64,000 bases of DNA. It comes from Saccharomycopsis crataegensis. Lineage: Eukaryota; Ascomycota; Saccharomycetes; Ascoideales; Saccharomycopsidaceae. The notes beneath the pieces were generated by a model that did not search any database, was not told the origin of the DNA, and saw only the letters and a program-made list of their open reading frames with translations. Positions 54,498 to 64,000 of this stretch are shown here, piece by piece (within the stretch, counting starts at the first letter, position 1; the number at the start of each line of letters is the position of its first letter). The stretch is from contig NW_027043829.1 in NCBI RefSeq assembly GCF_037102585.1, positions 372,001 to 436,000 on the forward strand. The letters run 5' to 3'. The position numbers and the translations under genes were made by a program.

Positions 54498-55484
54498 ATG
54501 AATAATGGCCCACAGAAACCAAGTACCCTGCGTTATTCTGAATACTATACCAAGTTTTATGAATTGGATCACACTCTAACAAAAGAAGAACGAATTACTT
54601 TGAGAGACTACTTCTCAGAAATTGGATCAAAATCGAGACTAGGATGCATTGCTGCGTTCGGTTTGGGATTTGGAGCAGTTCTATTCAGGAACCGATCGAA
54701 GATTAGCTCAGCAACTCTGCGTGTCAAAATCTTGAGGAATCAAAGCCCACACTTGACAAATGAGGAACTCTTTGCCAAGTTGAATGACCTACAAAAGCAA
54801 AAGCAGAAACAGAAACAGAACAATATTGGGGTCAAGGCTTTTCTCTGGGGGTTAGGTAGTGTTTTATTGTTTTTTCCTGTCACGCTCAAAGTTTCGGAAA
54901 GTTCAGCTTACAATGGGTTGGTTGCTAACCATGCCCCTGTGGATGGCGAGAAGGCTAAGGTCGTTAAAGTTGCCGATTTGTTGAGCCAAAATAACAATAT
55001 TTTGCAATGGAGAGTGTACTACGAAATGACAATCCGTCACCCTGAAAAAGCAATAAAAGACCCAAGATTGAACCAGCAAAACAGGAGAGTAATTGACACG
55101 CAACAACAATCTCAAAGACAACCAGAAACGATGGAATCGCATGAGGAACCATCGATAGGGTTTTCTCAGGAAGTTAGAACTCCTGCTGCAGCTTCTCCAG
55201 AACCACTTTATCCGAAAACAATTGATACAGCTCCGTCAGATGACACACCTTCCTACGTTGATAATTATCAATCTGGCGATGGCTTTGGAAATAGAGACTC
55301 TGATGATGATATTTTTGAAAACATGGGTCTTGCTGCTGGCGGTAGCTCCAATTATAGTTCTGCTAAGGGCAAAAATGAAAATACTTATTCTTCCTCTTGG
55401 GATAGGATTAGAGCTGAAAACAATGTAGAGGGTGGAAATGAGGGCGGCTCTAGTTGGGAAAAAATTAGAAGAAACTCGAATTGA
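54498..55484 (+). CDS. Two-span membrane protein with OCIA-like layout, unknown function
   Basis: 328 residues, not recognised with confidence. The N-terminus has LTKEERITLRDYFSE, then a first hydrophobic span (about 50-66, GCIAAFGLGFGAVLF), a basic Gln/Lys-rich loop (KQKQKQKQ), and a second span (about 113-132, AFLWGLGSVLLFFPVTLKV). The second half is polar and disordered and closes with a repeated SSWDRIR / SSWEKIRR motif. An EER-containing helix, two small spans and a C-terminal aromatic-x-x-[L/I]R motif recall animal OCIA-domain mitochondrial proteins, but that is a resemblance of layout only. The ATG at 54498 is preceded by a pyrimidine-poor leader; no intron is evident. Confidence 0.6.
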   Translation: MNNGPQKPSTLRYSEYYTKFYELDHTLTKEERITLRDYFSEIGSKSRLGCIAAFGLGFGAVLFRNRSKISSATLRVKILRNQSPHLTNEELFAKLNDLQKQKQKQKQNNIGVKAFLWGLGSVLLFFPVTLKVSESSAYNGLVANHAPVDGEKAKVVKVADLLSQNNNILQWRVYYEMTIRHPEKAIKDPRLNQQNRRVIDTQQQSQRQPETMESHEEPSIGFSQEVRTPAAASPEPLYPKTIDTAPSDDTPSYVDNYQSGDGFGNRDSDDDIFENMGLAAGGSSNYSSAKGKNENTYSSSWDRIRAENNVEGGNEGGSSWEKIRRNSN

Positions 55485-55842
55485 TATTTTCTGATGGGTG
55501 ATTTTGTAAATATTTTATGTGTCATGGAAACATTCACATTATTAAATATAATAATAAGCCAATACATATATATTGATAGCCGTGTGCTGGCATGAAATCA
55601 AATATAGGGATTAGGGATACTCCTGGGTCTAATTTAAAGATAAATTTTGTTTAATAAAGAAATATATATTATAATAAGGAACTCAAATGTAAACTTTCAG
55701 AATAACAAAACAAGGAAATGAATGTGCTATTATACAATAAAAAAGAGATTCTTTCGTTTAGAAGAAATCAAATAATGGAAGAAGTAAAAGAAGAACCAAA
55801 AGAGATAAAAGGTTATTTTAAAGAGGAAGTGTTATTAGGAAA
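55485..55842. other. Convergent spacer, no gene seen
   Basis: 358 bp of AT-rich 3' sequence between two convergent genes. Nothing recognised. Confidence 0.5.
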
Positions 55843-57873
55843 CTAATTAGATATGTCTCTATAATAGTCTGGAACAGAGGTTGTTCTAATAATTGTCTTG
55901 TTATGAAATTGGGCTTTCTGAGGATGAATTCCTTTTGACATGGCTTGTGGATCATTATTAGCAACAACATTAGCTGATTTCACTTCAGTAAGTGCATTAG
56001 TTGAACCTTTTTCACGTTGAATTCTACCAGATAATGAGTGATCTGATTGAAAATTTGAAGGATCTAGGTTTTCTTTGTTTGAACTAAATGTACTGACCGA
56101 TGCAGATCTCTTAAATATATTACTTTTCTTCTTTGTCATACTCTTTCTTTGGTTATAGGATGATAGAGACTTGACATCAGTAAATACAAACTGAAAGTTT
56201 GTGCCCTTGTTTTGCTTCTTCGCTGGTGCCAAAGGTTTTGAAGTAGAGTTTGATTTGCCAAAGGTCCCCATCATTGGAACGGACTCAGCAGAAGAAGGAA
56301 TATAGGTATTAGCCAATCTATTTTTCTTTTCATGCTTAGCGGCATCTGGAGTAGGACTGGCTAGATAATCCTTCTGTAAAACACTATCAGTTAGATTTTT
56401 CTTTGTACTAGTTGCTAAGATCGTCGACGGAGAGTCAGTCACACTCCCTTGCTGTTTCAATGGTGTTCGGGATGAATTAGCTGAACTATCAACAGAGGAA
56501 CTGAGAGTAGGAATATTGTGAGGAATCATTTGCCCCATATAAGGATAACCCATATTTGGATGCAATGGCACAGCACCCGCCATGTAGGGTCCCTGTATTG
56601 ACACTGGAGGAAAAACGTGCAAAGGAAAACCTGGTGGTACTGGGCCTCCCATCGGTATAGGATATGGCAAACCTTGGAAACCTGGGGGAACCAGTGCAGG
56701 TGGTCCTGGGGGAACCAGTGCAGGTGGTCCTGGTGGTAGTCCATTTGCGAATTCTATAATTGGTTGCTGGATTGTGTATTGACCCATTGGGGGTTGCACG
56801 AACATATGACTATTTTGGAACTGAAAATTAGCCATTGAGGGATCAATGGATTTGGCCTCCTTTGGTGCTTTATCGCTGTCAGGTTTGTTATTGTTTAAAG
56901 ACTTATTTTCCTTATCTTTGGTGTTGTTTTCGATCTCTCTTCGTGATACGCTGGTGGATAAAGTTGATCTCGAAGCCGTAGAATTTCCAAGAAGTCTCAA
57001 TTCTTCCTCGATATTTTCATCGAGATCTTGAAGATTATAATTTTCAATTTTCTTTTTTAGACTTTTTGGAGTTTTGAAGTCCATCAAGACTCTGGTAATA
57101 TAATCATCCCCTAATCTAGATTTTGCATTCCTCATAGGTGTTTGTACTGGCGAATCTATTTGTGAGAAATTTCTTTTCTTTGAGCTGGTTGTACCCAATC
57201 TCAAAAATGGAGAAAACCCCTGGTGTTTATAAAGATCAAAATCATCACCATTATTAAGATCATTAAGAAGATCAACATTGGAATCTATGGTTGCCGAATC
57301 TTTGGGTTTATCTCTAATGCTTTTAGTGAGGTTGAGTTTTGATGCTGATTTCTTGAGGGATTTAAAAATTGAATTTTGGTTCAAGTAACTGAAGTCACCA
57401 CCCAGATTCTTTTGAGGCGTGACTGTCAAAAAATCACTTAGATGAACAGATTTATTAATGAACGAAGGCATGTTATCGATGTCCTTGTTTTCAGCAGCAC
57501 ATCTCGGGGCTGAGGGACTCGATGTTAGGTTAAAGAGGAAGTCATAATTTTTTCTAGCAGGGGAATTCAAATGCAGAACTCTGTTGACAGAAGATGTTAT
57601 TTTGCCGAAAAAAGGCGTTACCATGAAATCACTGCTATTAAAATTATTTTGGTTCAATATTTTATTGGAATATGGGGTGCTTCCGAACAATATAGAGTTG
57701 TTGTTGGCGTCATTCTGTGTAACTGGCTCAGCTTGATGATTTTTCGTTTTAGTGTTTTTATCAAGCGATAATTTAGTCTTTCTCTTTTTCCTTGATTGTT
57801 CATCTAATGACTCAAAGATTTCAGAGTCTAGCACATTAGCCATAGAGTTGTCTTCTAAAGATTTGGAGGTCAT
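55843..57873 (-). CDS. CDK-site-rich regulator, candidate Ndd1-like cell-cycle activator
   Basis: 676 residues, disordered. It carries many S/T-P sites, several as full CDK sites or near them: GSTPYS, VTPFFG, LNSPARK, TSSPSAPR, TVTPQK, IDSPVQTPMR, DFKTPKSLKKK, SRTPLKQ, TDSPS. A basic patch RKKRKTK (about 28-34) looks like a nuclear localisation signal. The middle (about 345-450) is rich in Pro, Gly and Met, and includes a perfect tandem duplication of eight residues. The cluster VTPFFGKI - LNSPAR - FNLTSSPSAPR near the N-terminus suggests an Ndd1-type partner of Fkh2 for G2/M transcription, but I hold this as a guess from composition. ATG 57871-57873 is taken; a second Met lies ten residues on. 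Confidence 0.6.
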   Translation of the reverse strand: MTSKSLEDNSMANVLDSEIFESLDEQSRKKRKTKLSLDKNTKTKNHQAEPVTQNDANNNSILFGSTPYSNKILNQNNFNSSDFMVTPFFGKITSSVNRVLHLNSPARKNYDFLFNLTSSPSAPRCAAENKDIDNMPSFINKSVHLSDFLTVTPQKNLGGDFSYLNQNSIFKSLKKSASKLNLTKSIRDKPKDSATIDSNVDLLNDLNNGDDFDLYKHQGFSPFLRLGTTSSKKRNFSQIDSPVQTPMRNAKSRLGDDYITRVLMDFKTPKSLKKKIENYNLQDLDENIEEELRLLGNSTASRSTLSTSVSRREIENNTKDKENKSLNNNKPDSDKAPKEAKSIDPSMANFQFQNSHMFVQPPMGQYTIQQPIIEFANGLPPGPPALVPPGPPALVPPGFQGLPYPIPMGGPVPPGFPLHVFPPVSIQGPYMAGAVPLHPNMGYPYMGQMIPHNIPTLSSSVDSSANSSRTPLKQQGSVTDSPSTILATSTKKNLTDSVLQKDYLASPTPDAAKHEKKNRLANTYIPSSAESVPMMGTFGKSNSTSKPLAPAKKQNKGTNFQFVFTDVKSLSSYNQRKSMTKKKSNIFKRSASVSTFSSNKENLDPSNFQSDHSLSGRIQREKGSTNALTEVKSANVVANNDPQAMSKGIHPQKAQFHNKTIIRTTSVPDYYRDISN

Positions 57874-58486
57874 CCTTTTGGTATTATTGTTGAATTCTTT
57901 TGTTTACTTTTATGCTGCTATGTTGCATGACAAGCAACGCTTTTCGTTCTCTAGTTTGTTAGTTTGTTTTTCCCAAGATGAGCCGGAAGCAACGGGAAGG
58001 GTCGAGTGGCAGTAAAAGTTTGTCTTTGACAGATTTCGTGATAAGCTGGCTAGAAATTTGTTGATAATAGCTGTTGTTGGTGATAGCAAGGAATAGAGGA
58101 ATTTGTTTACAATCAACCCACTCCTGAAACTGTAAACAAAACAAACACGCACGTGATCAAGCACATACAATATTTGCGTACAAAAATCATTTAATTTAAG
58201 CAGACGCCTCCTACAATGCTGAGGGGTTTAATGGCCAGAATGATAAGAACATTATGTGAGTATAGTAATAGCAAATTAGTATTAAAAACATTGAACTTCT
58301 TGAGCTTTCACCCATAAACTCTTTTATTTTGTACATTAGACAAAAAAAGAAAGCAATCCCCTACTAATATTATATAGTAGATGTATATGCACGTGACCAT
58401 TTTCTCAAGGAACTGAAAATAAATATTCATTTGGTGGGACTTTGGGAGGATGAACTGTAGACTTTGTGAAAAAAAGGTACGCAAAG
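57874..58486. promoter_or_regulatory. Divergent promoter of the NDD1-like gene and ABD1
   Basis: 613 bp with two CACGTG boxes (about 58151-58156 and 58391-58396), the latter within 100 bp of the ABD1 ATG. No gene seen; frames crossing it lack motifs. Confidence 0.55.
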
Positions 58487-60145
58487 ATGTCAGAAAACAA
58501 CCGCACAGATATTATCAAACCTCTTGACCCCATAAGTGGATCTGCCCAAGATCAACTGCCGAAGGCACCTGCTGCAGCTTCTTTACAAAGAGGGAGCATA
58601 AGCTCAATTTTGAATTACGATGATTCGACGCCTGCTGTGATAAAGCCCCAAGTCGAAGAGGAGACTCACCAAGATGTTAATAATGATGAAGACCCATATG
58701 CTGACCCAAATCCATCAGTTGGGGAGTATGAGGAGGCTCAAGAAACTGGGAAAGCTGAAGAAAAAGACAAAGATACGCACGTAAATTCCTCTGAAAAACC
58801 TAATCCCCAAGAGCAAGCGAAGGAAACAGAAGCTTTTGATTATGAAATAAACCCTAGAAGACCAAGAAAAAGAAAAATCATCAATCTGAAACCAAATGCC
58901 TTTTCTTTAAGAAGAACGAACGAAGAAGAGGATGAGAAAGAGCAAAAAAAGGCAAAAGTGGTGCTGGTTTCTCTTCATGGTGAGCATACTGAACAAGAAT
59001 ATGTGCGAAAAAATACAGATCAAGATGAACTTGATTATTCTGATCTCCAAGGTCAGCCTTCGCAAAACTTGGACAGAAAATTGAAGCGTCCAAAGGGAAG
59101 ACAAAACGTTCACGACCAAATGAAAAGGGCACAGCTTCAAAGAGAAAGGGAAGAAGAAGCTGAACAGAGGAATCTCAAAGTGGAAAGACAGCAATTGATG
59201 TCACAGGAACAAGGCAATGTCAATGATATAGTAAGAAGTCATTATAATCAGCGGACTCATTTTGCACGGAAGGAAAGAAGACAGGATTCAGCCACTTTCA
59301 AGCTTAGGAATTTCAATAATATCCTCAAATATATGCTTATAGGTAAATTTTCCAAGCCAGGTAATAAAGTTTTGGACTTGGCGTGTGGAAAAGGTGGTGA
59401 TTTATTCAAATGGCAACAAGCTCAATCTTCTTTGTATATTGGATTAGATATCTCACCTGCATCTATTGAAGAAGCGGTTAGAAGATCTAACAATATAAGA
59501 GACAGAAGTTTCCTGGTATATTTTGCTGCTTGTGATGCCTTTGGTGGCGACATCAGGGAAGCGCTTTCTGTTTTTCCTCCTGGGACCATTGAGCTCCCAG
59601 TGGACGTCGTTTCAATTCAATTTGCGTTACACTATGCGTTTGAGTCCGAACAAAAAATTCGTAATACTTTGGCCAACATTTCCAGATCTTTGAAAGTAGG
59701 AGGTCATTTTATTGGAACTATTCCATCTTCTGACTTCATAAAGTTTAAAATTAAACATTTGAAACCAGGAGAAAAGAAATGGGGTAATTCCTTGTACAGT
59801 GTGGAGTTTCTCAAGGATCCTCCTGAAAATGGTAGTTTTTTCTCCAACCCCTATGGTAACACTTATATTTACAATTTGCAAGACGCTGTGGATCATGTTC
59901 CTGAATACGTTGTTCCGTTTGAAATTTTAAGATCTCTTGCTGAGGAATATGATTTGGAATTACGTTATAAGAAACCGTTCTTTGATCTATATCGTGAAGA
60001 AATCCCTGAATGGATGAACAAGCTTTCACCAAAATTGAGGAACGGCTTGAGAAGATCTGACGGGAAATATGGATTGGAGGGTGAAGAAAAACAGGCCGCT
60101 GAATTTTATTTAGCATTCGCTTTCGAAAGAGTTGGTTACGCCTGA
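58487..60145 (+). CDS. ABD1: mRNA cap guanine-N7 methyltransferase Abd1
   Basis: 552 residues from ATG 58487; the seven codons before it begin with GTG. It transfers methyl from SAM to the cap guanine in the nucleus. The methyltransferase core starts near 245 with HYNQRTHFARKERRQDSATFKLRNFNN; SAM motif VLDLACGKGGDLFKW lies near 295, then YIGLDISPASIEEA and the cap-pocket block SIQFALHYAFESEQKIRNTL, GGHFIGTIPSSDFI. Yeast Abd1 is 436 residues, so the extra length is an acidic and basic disordered N-terminal extension of about 230 residues with a strong basic patch (RRPRKRKI). It is convergent with HIS7. Confidence 0.95.
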   Translation: MSENNRTDIIKPLDPISGSAQDQLPKAPAAASLQRGSISSILNYDDSTPAVIKPQVEEETHQDVNNDEDPYADPNPSVGEYEEAQETGKAEEKDKDTHVNSSEKPNPQEQAKETEAFDYEINPRRPRKRKIINLKPNAFSLRRTNEEEDEKEQKKAKVVLVSLHGEHTEQEYVRKNTDQDELDYSDLQGQPSQNLDRKLKRPKGRQNVHDQMKRAQLQREREEEAEQRNLKVERQQLMSQEQGNVNDIVRSHYNQRTHFARKERRQDSATFKLRNFNNILKYMLIGKFSKPGNKVLDLACGKGGDLFKWQQAQSSLYIGLDISPASIEEAVRRSNNIRDRSFLVYFAACDAFGGDIREALSVFPPGTIELPVDVVSIQFALHYAFESEQKIRNTLANISRSLKVGGHFIGTIPSSDFIKFKIKHLKPGEKKWGNSLYSVEFLKDPPENGSFFSNPYGNTYIYNLQDAVDHVPEYVVPFEILRSLAEEYDLELRYKKPFFDLYREEIPEWMNKLSPKLRNGLRRSDGKYGLEGEEKQAAEFYLAFAFERVGYA

Positions 60146-60293
60146 ATTTTGCTTAGCTTTTCGTTTCTTTATTGTCTAACTATTAATTTAATGATCTTCC
60201 AGGTTTCGACCTTACAACCACACTTACTTGCCATCTTCCAAAAACACAGTCTAGTAGAATTTAATATATATATATATCTATATTTCGAAAAGA

Positions 60294-62021
60294 TTAACCA
60301 TCAATGTCAAACCTCACGGCGTACCCGCTGTTATCAAGATAGTTTTTCACGTCCATAACTTTGTATTCTTCTCTGTGGAACATTCCTGCCCCCAAAGCAG
60401 CATCGACACCAGTTTCTCTGAAGACTTCCAAGAAATGTTCAGGCTTACCGGCCCCAGAACTGGCAATAACAGGGATATTCACTGATTTCTTGATGAAATC
60501 AACTAATTCTAAATCATAACCGTTCTTAGCACCATCTTTGTCAATACAATTGAGCAAAATTTCCCCAGCTCCCAATTTTTCGCAACAGGTGACCAATTCA
60601 AAGGCACCAACTTTTTTCGAGAACTCTCTACCGCCTTTAACACTCACTTGGTAATAACAGTATTCTTCACCTTTTGGACCAGGGTATTTAGTCTTAAAGC
60701 ACTTAAATGGCATCGATTTTGGATCGGCAACGTAACTTCTTTTTGGGTCTACCGAAATCACCACTGCTTGGTTCCCGTAACTTTTTGAAATCATTTCAAT
60801 TGGAGATTTCCCACTTGGAACTTCATTGTCATCGTAATACTGTTCAGCGGTATAAACAGCATCAGATCCAATACTGACCTTATCGGCACCGGACTTGAAG
60901 TACATTTCAGCAACTTTCAAAGCCGACACAACCTCCCCGTCAGGTTGCTTGAAGTCCCGGATACCACCCCCAACAGTTAAAGGAACAAAGACGGTCTTAC
61001 TACTCTGCTTCAACACTTCCAACATAGGCAAGTCTTGCAAAGGACAGTTCTTGAATGATGTGATATTCAAAAACGTCACTTCATCGGCACCTTGCTTATA
61101 ATAGTTTTCAGCTAACTCGACCGGTTTACCCAAGTTTCTGACATCTGATTTACCATCAGTTGATTTCTCACGGACATCATATTGATCACCTTTAGTAACC
61201 ACCAAGTCACCATCGTCATTAGTACGTACATCAAGACAGGCAATAATTCTGTGGGTTAACCCGCTAATATTCTTTTTGACAGGAGCTTCTGATGGTTTAG
61301 CATCAAGTTTAGTCAATTTTTCCCCGTTCAAGAACAGTTTGATTATCTTAATACCAGCTTTACCCGATTTTTCAGGATGGAATTGTGTTGCAAAGACATT
61401 ATCTTTGCTAATAGCCGCCACAAATTTTTCATCACCATATTTCCCAATAGATAAATTGAAACCTTGAGATAGAAGCTTTTCGATTTTTTCATCGTCAATG
61501 ATGGCAGCATACGAATGGACAAAATAGTACCTTTGATTGGCGTTCAAGCCGTATAATTCATATTCACTGGCTTCATTCTTGGCTATGCCCTGAATGTATA
61601 ACCCTGCAGTATTATTCCAACCAATGTGTGGTACAGATTTCGTCGAGTTCTTGAATTTAGTCAATGAAAGCCCTTCAACGTACCCCAAACCTTCAGAAAC
61701 GTTATTATCTTCGGTACTACTTTCAAGTAACGTCTGTAAACCTACGCAGATCCCGAACAATGGTTTACCAGAAGCGATATATTTTAGTATTGGTTCTCTC
61801 AATCCCTTTTCATTTACCTGCTTAACAAAGTGACCGTAGTTCCCAACCCCTGGCAAAATCAATTTGGTGTTTGGATCGTTATTGTTGTCGATAAGATCCA
61901 TCAATTCTTCACCATTGGTGAGATATTTCACTTGGTAGCCGATGTGCTCGATAGCATTTTGCAATGATTGTAAGTTTCCACTGTCTACGTCAATGACATA
62001 GGCTACTTTTTCGGAGCTCAT
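60294..62021 (-). CDS. HIS7: Imidazole glycerol-phosphate synthase His7 (glutaminase-cyclase fusion)
   Basis: 575 residues (yeast 552). It converts PRFAR plus glutamine to IGP and AICAR in histidine synthesis. The glutaminase half has [21 protein letters not shown] (Cys92) and [11 protein letters not shown] (His about 213). The cyclase half starts near 255 with [27 protein letters not shown], then [12 protein letters not shown] and [13 protein letters not shown]. Both halves look intact. One in-frame CTG (61335-61337) falls where yeast has Asn in VIENFL, which suits Ser better than Leu. A TGACTC core lies upstream. Confidence 0.97.
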   Translation of the reverse strand: MSSEKVAYVIDVDSGNLQSLQNAIEHIGYQVKYLTNGEELMDLIDNNNDPNTKLILPGVGNYGHFVKQVNEKGLREPILKYIASGKPLFGICVGLQTLLESSTEDNNVSEGLGYVEGLSLTKFKNSTKSVPHIGWNNTAGLYIQGIAKNEASEYELYGLNANQRYYFVHSYAAIIDDEKIEKLLSQGFNLSIGKYGDEKFVAAISKDNVFATQFHPEKSGKAGIKIIKLFLNGEKLTKLDAKPSEAPVKKNISGLTHRIIACLDVRTNDDGDLVVTKGDQYDVREKSTDGKSDVRNLGKPVELAENYYKQGADEVTFLNITSFKNCPLQDLPMLEVLKQSSKTVFVPLTVGGGIRDFKQPDGEVVSALKVAEMYFKSGADKVSIGSDAVYTAEQYYDDNEVPSGKSPIEMISKSYGNQAVVISVDPKRSYVADPKSMPFKCFKTKYPGPKGEEYCYYQVSVKGGREFSKKVGAFELVTCCEKLGAGEILLNCIDKDGAKNGYDLELVDFIKKSVNIPVIASSGAGKPEHFLEVFRETGVDAALGAGMFHREEYKVMDVKNYLDNSGYAVRFDIDG

Positions 62022-62420
62022 ATTGGATTATGTGTTTCAATTATCAACAAACGACGATCTAACCAAGCACTATTGAGGATATTTATACACATATACATCC
62101 AGATGATGACTTGCAGCAATGACTAAACCCACAATAAAAAAAAAAAAGAGTCAGATCCCTGTCACGAGACTTTGGTGACATGTTGTGCAGCAGGGTAAAA
62201 GCTGCCTTTAAGAGTTACTCATCAAACAATTGATTTTTTCTTCATGATTATTACAAAAGGAATAAATAATGTAACATTGGCATGGAATATGATTTTAAAA
62301 AAAAAAAAAAAATGTTGGTAACAATAATGAAAGATAATATACAAATAAAATATTCGAAAACGGTATAAGAAAGAAAAAAAAAAGTAATCAATAGAATGGT
62401 ACTGAGACCAGAACAGCAAA
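62022..62420. promoter_or_regulatory. HIS7 promoter with Gcn4-type core; formin 3' region
   Basis: TGACTC (minus strand, complement at 62148-62153) lies about 127 bp upstream of the HIS7 ATG, a Gcn4-type core as in TRP3. TATA-like sequence (ATATTTATACAC) is about 50 bp upstream of the ATG. The right half is the AT-rich 3' region of the formin gene. Confidence 0.6.
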
Positions 62421-64000
62421 TTAGCCACGATTGGTCAACGAAGTTCTTTCCTTGTTTTTCATCTCGCGTAGCTTATCTTTAGCCCTGAGAGGCTGTTGAT
62501 TTTGTTGTGCCATCGTATCATCCTCCTTATCAATTCGCAACTTTTGCAACATATTTTGAGCTCTGGTGGTAACATCCTCACCGTTCGTTGACTCTGGCGA
62601 ACCATTGCTACTACTTTCCGCTGGTGCAATTGCTCCGTACATGCTAAGTCTTGAAAAGCTCCCAGCAGTAGGGGAGTTCAAAACAGATGCATCACCAGAT
62701 ATAAGGCCATAAGATGATAACCTTTGTTTCCTTTCAATTCTTCTTCTTGACGATGCGTTATTTGATTCAGGTCCACTTTCCCGTAACTTCTGTAGCAATG
62801 TGTCGATGACGGCAGTACTGGCATTTTCTTCCTCTTCGGCAGCATTTTCCGCATCATCTTCATCACCATCATCTTCATCTTCATCTTCATCTTCATCTTC
62901 ATCATCATCATCAACAAGATCAGGAACATCATCAGCTTGCTTCCCATCATTATCAGCTTTCTTATTCTTGATCTTCGCCGGTTTTGTCGTACTATTAATA
63001 TCTGGAGTATCGGATATACCGTTAGCATTATCATTATTCTTCTTTATTCTACTTTCAATCAATCTCTTTCTTATTTCATAGGCCCTCTGTTCTTCTTCAC
63101 GTTGAATGTTTTCTACGTGTGCCTTCTTGTACTCTTGAATAAAGTTTGAAAACTTTTGGAAAAAAGTATTACGAGCAGTAACTTCCGCCGCATTTTCACC
63201 AAAGTAGACCATCAAGTCATTATAATTATCCAATGTCCCCTTCAAGTGGCTGATCAATAATTTAGACTTATTATGTGCTCTTGGAATATCTCTCTTAATG
63301 ACTGACAATACTTTATCATCCGGATGTAGCTTATCTGTATCACTTAGATTACCTCTAGTCACAGAATCATCAATATTTTGAATTTGTTGCTCAAATGATT
63401 TACAATCATTTTCCAATTGCTCAACCGATAACTTTGCAATTGCAACAGCATCCTCCAAATCATCCACAAATTCACCAATGTTTGGGAAATAAGTTCTAAC
63501 AATTCTTTCAATGTAATGCAAAAATGTCATAGTATTTTTGTCATCCTTCATAAACTTCAATCTTTGTAAAGTTCCGATCTTAAAACCTTTTGCTTGTTTA
63601 GTGATATCATTCATGAAATTACCAACAGAACGCACAATATCCAAAAGATCTTTTAGAGCAGCAGAATCTTTGACTGCATCAATTGCCAAGTCCAATTTTT
63701 GCAACTTATGTTCCAAATCTTTATAATCCTTAGAATACGTACTCCGGACCAACAACGCTCTGGATCTCGATTTCCAATAGTGGCGCAAGTTGTAACATAG
63801 CTCAACATAAAGTCTATCCGCACGATCCAACTCCTCTGGGTCTTTCTCAGGTCCAGTTGGTGGCTTAATGGTATAGTTAGTACTATAAGGTCTAAAGTTT
63901 CTATTCAAGGTATCGCTGACATCAACTAGATCGTCTTTTGTGAAAAATTCCAACACATTGATATTTTCAGTTACGGACTTATCACATTTCAACACTGAAG
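62421..64000 (-). CDS. C-terminal part of a formin, FH2 end plus DAD (5' truncated by window edge)
   Basis: The frame is open to the right edge, so only the last 526 or so residues are seen. The FH2 C-terminal half is clear: EELDRADRLYVELCYNLRHY, the RSVGNFMN block with KIGTLQRLKFMKD, and MTFLHYIERIVRTYFPNIGEF. A coiled basic stretch (KKAHVENIQREEEQRAYEIRKRLIESR) leads to an Asp/Glu run and then a DAD motif, IDTLLQKLRESGPESN followed by RRRIERKQR, which in formins binds the N-terminal DID to hold the protein inactive. It nucleates and elongates actin cables under Rho/Cdc42 control. Whether it is BNI1 or BNR1 cannot be decided without the N-terminus. Confidence 0.93.
   Translation of the reverse strand, partial: SVLKCDKSVTENINVLEFFTKDDLVDVSDTLNRNFRPYSTNYTIKPPTGPEKDPEELDRADRLYVELCYNLRHYWKSRSRALLVRSTYSKDYKDLEHKLQKLDLAIDAVKDSAALKDLLDIVRSVGNFMNDITKQAKGFKIGTLQRLKFMKDDKNTMTFLHYIERIVRTYFPNIGEFVDDLEDAVAIAKLSVEQLENDCKSFEQQIQNIDDSVTRGNLSDTDKLHPDDKVLSVIKRDIPRAHNKSKLLISHLKGTLDNYNDLMVYFGENAAEVTARNTFFQKFSNFIQEYKKAHVENIQREEEQRAYEIRKRLIESRIKKNNDNANGISDTPDINSTTKPAKIKNKKADNDGKQADDVPDLVDDDDEDEDEDEDEDDGDEDDAENAAEEEENASTAVIDTLLQKLRESGPESNNASSRRRIERKQRLSSYGLISGDASVLNSPTAGSFSRLSMYGAIAPAESSSNGSPESTNGEDVTTRAQNMLQKLRIDKEDDTMAQQNQQPLRAKDKLREMKNKERTSLTNRG
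62871..62903. repeat. Coding hexanucleotide repeat (ATCTTC)n in the formin
   Basis: Five and a half copies of ATCTTC on the plus strand encode alternating Glu-Asp residues in the acidic linker between FH2 and DAD. It is followed by ATC repeats giving Asp. Length is likely to vary between strains. Confidence 0.85.

Overview
The window is nuclear DNA of a budding yeast, most likely of the CUG-Ser clade (Candida/Debaryomyces/Scheffersomyces relatives); I cannot name the species. It is AT-rich and carries compact, mostly intronless genes whose proteins align end to end with Saccharomyces cerevisiae proteins I know. Introns use GTATGT/GTAAGT donors and TACTAAC branch points. CTG codons are very rare, and two of the few seen in alignable positions fit Ser better than Leu (BET2 codon 84; HIS7 at 61335-61337).

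Layout. 1-3.4 kb: end of a large acidic-tailed nuclear protein, then a 1.5 kb spacer with an 11-copy pentanucleotide repeat and an intron-bearing tRNA-Phe. 3.6-14.5 kb: DIP2 and ENP1 back to back, then DPB11, DBP9, VPS21 and the mitochondrial ribosomal gene MRP2. 14.8-31.4 kb: URK1 and the very large MDN1. 32.2-34.6 kb: RPS22 (two introns, one of them inferred in the 5' leader) divergent from BET2. 34.6-42 kb: a gene-poor stretch with only CCC1, an intron-bearing tRNA-Tyr, a secreted orphan gene and a cluster of perfect inverted repeats. 42-53.4 kb: SAC1, TRP3 (one intron), a MED5/NUT1-like gene and a BEM1-like SH3-PX-PB1 gene. 53.4-64 kb: a repeat-rich spacer bounded by inverted repeats, an unknown two-span membrane protein, a CDK-site-rich NDD1-like protein, ABD1, HIS7 and the 3' end of a formin that runs off the right edge.

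How the genes fit together. Four genes make ribosomes (DIP2, ENP1, DBP9, MDN1), and each has PAC (GATGAG) and RRPE (AAAATTTT-type) motifs upstream; DIP2 and ENP1 share one divergent promoter. RPS22 and MRP2 are cytosolic and mitochondrial small-subunit proteins. TRP3 and HIS7 are amino-acid genes and each has a Gcn4-type TGACTC upstream. BET2 is the beta subunit of the enzyme that prenylates Rabs such as VPS21, whose CGC tail is intact. SAC1, the BEM1-like protein and the formin concern membranes and polarity.

No CRISPR array, capsid-bearing element or intact transposon was found. The points most worth a second look are a 10-mer (GTGCGTTTAG) shared by three promoters, the inverted-repeat element at 53.66-54.32 kb, the hairpin cluster at 39.1-39.3 kb, the orphan secreted protein, and the BEM1-like protein with one SH3 domain lacking its usual Trp.
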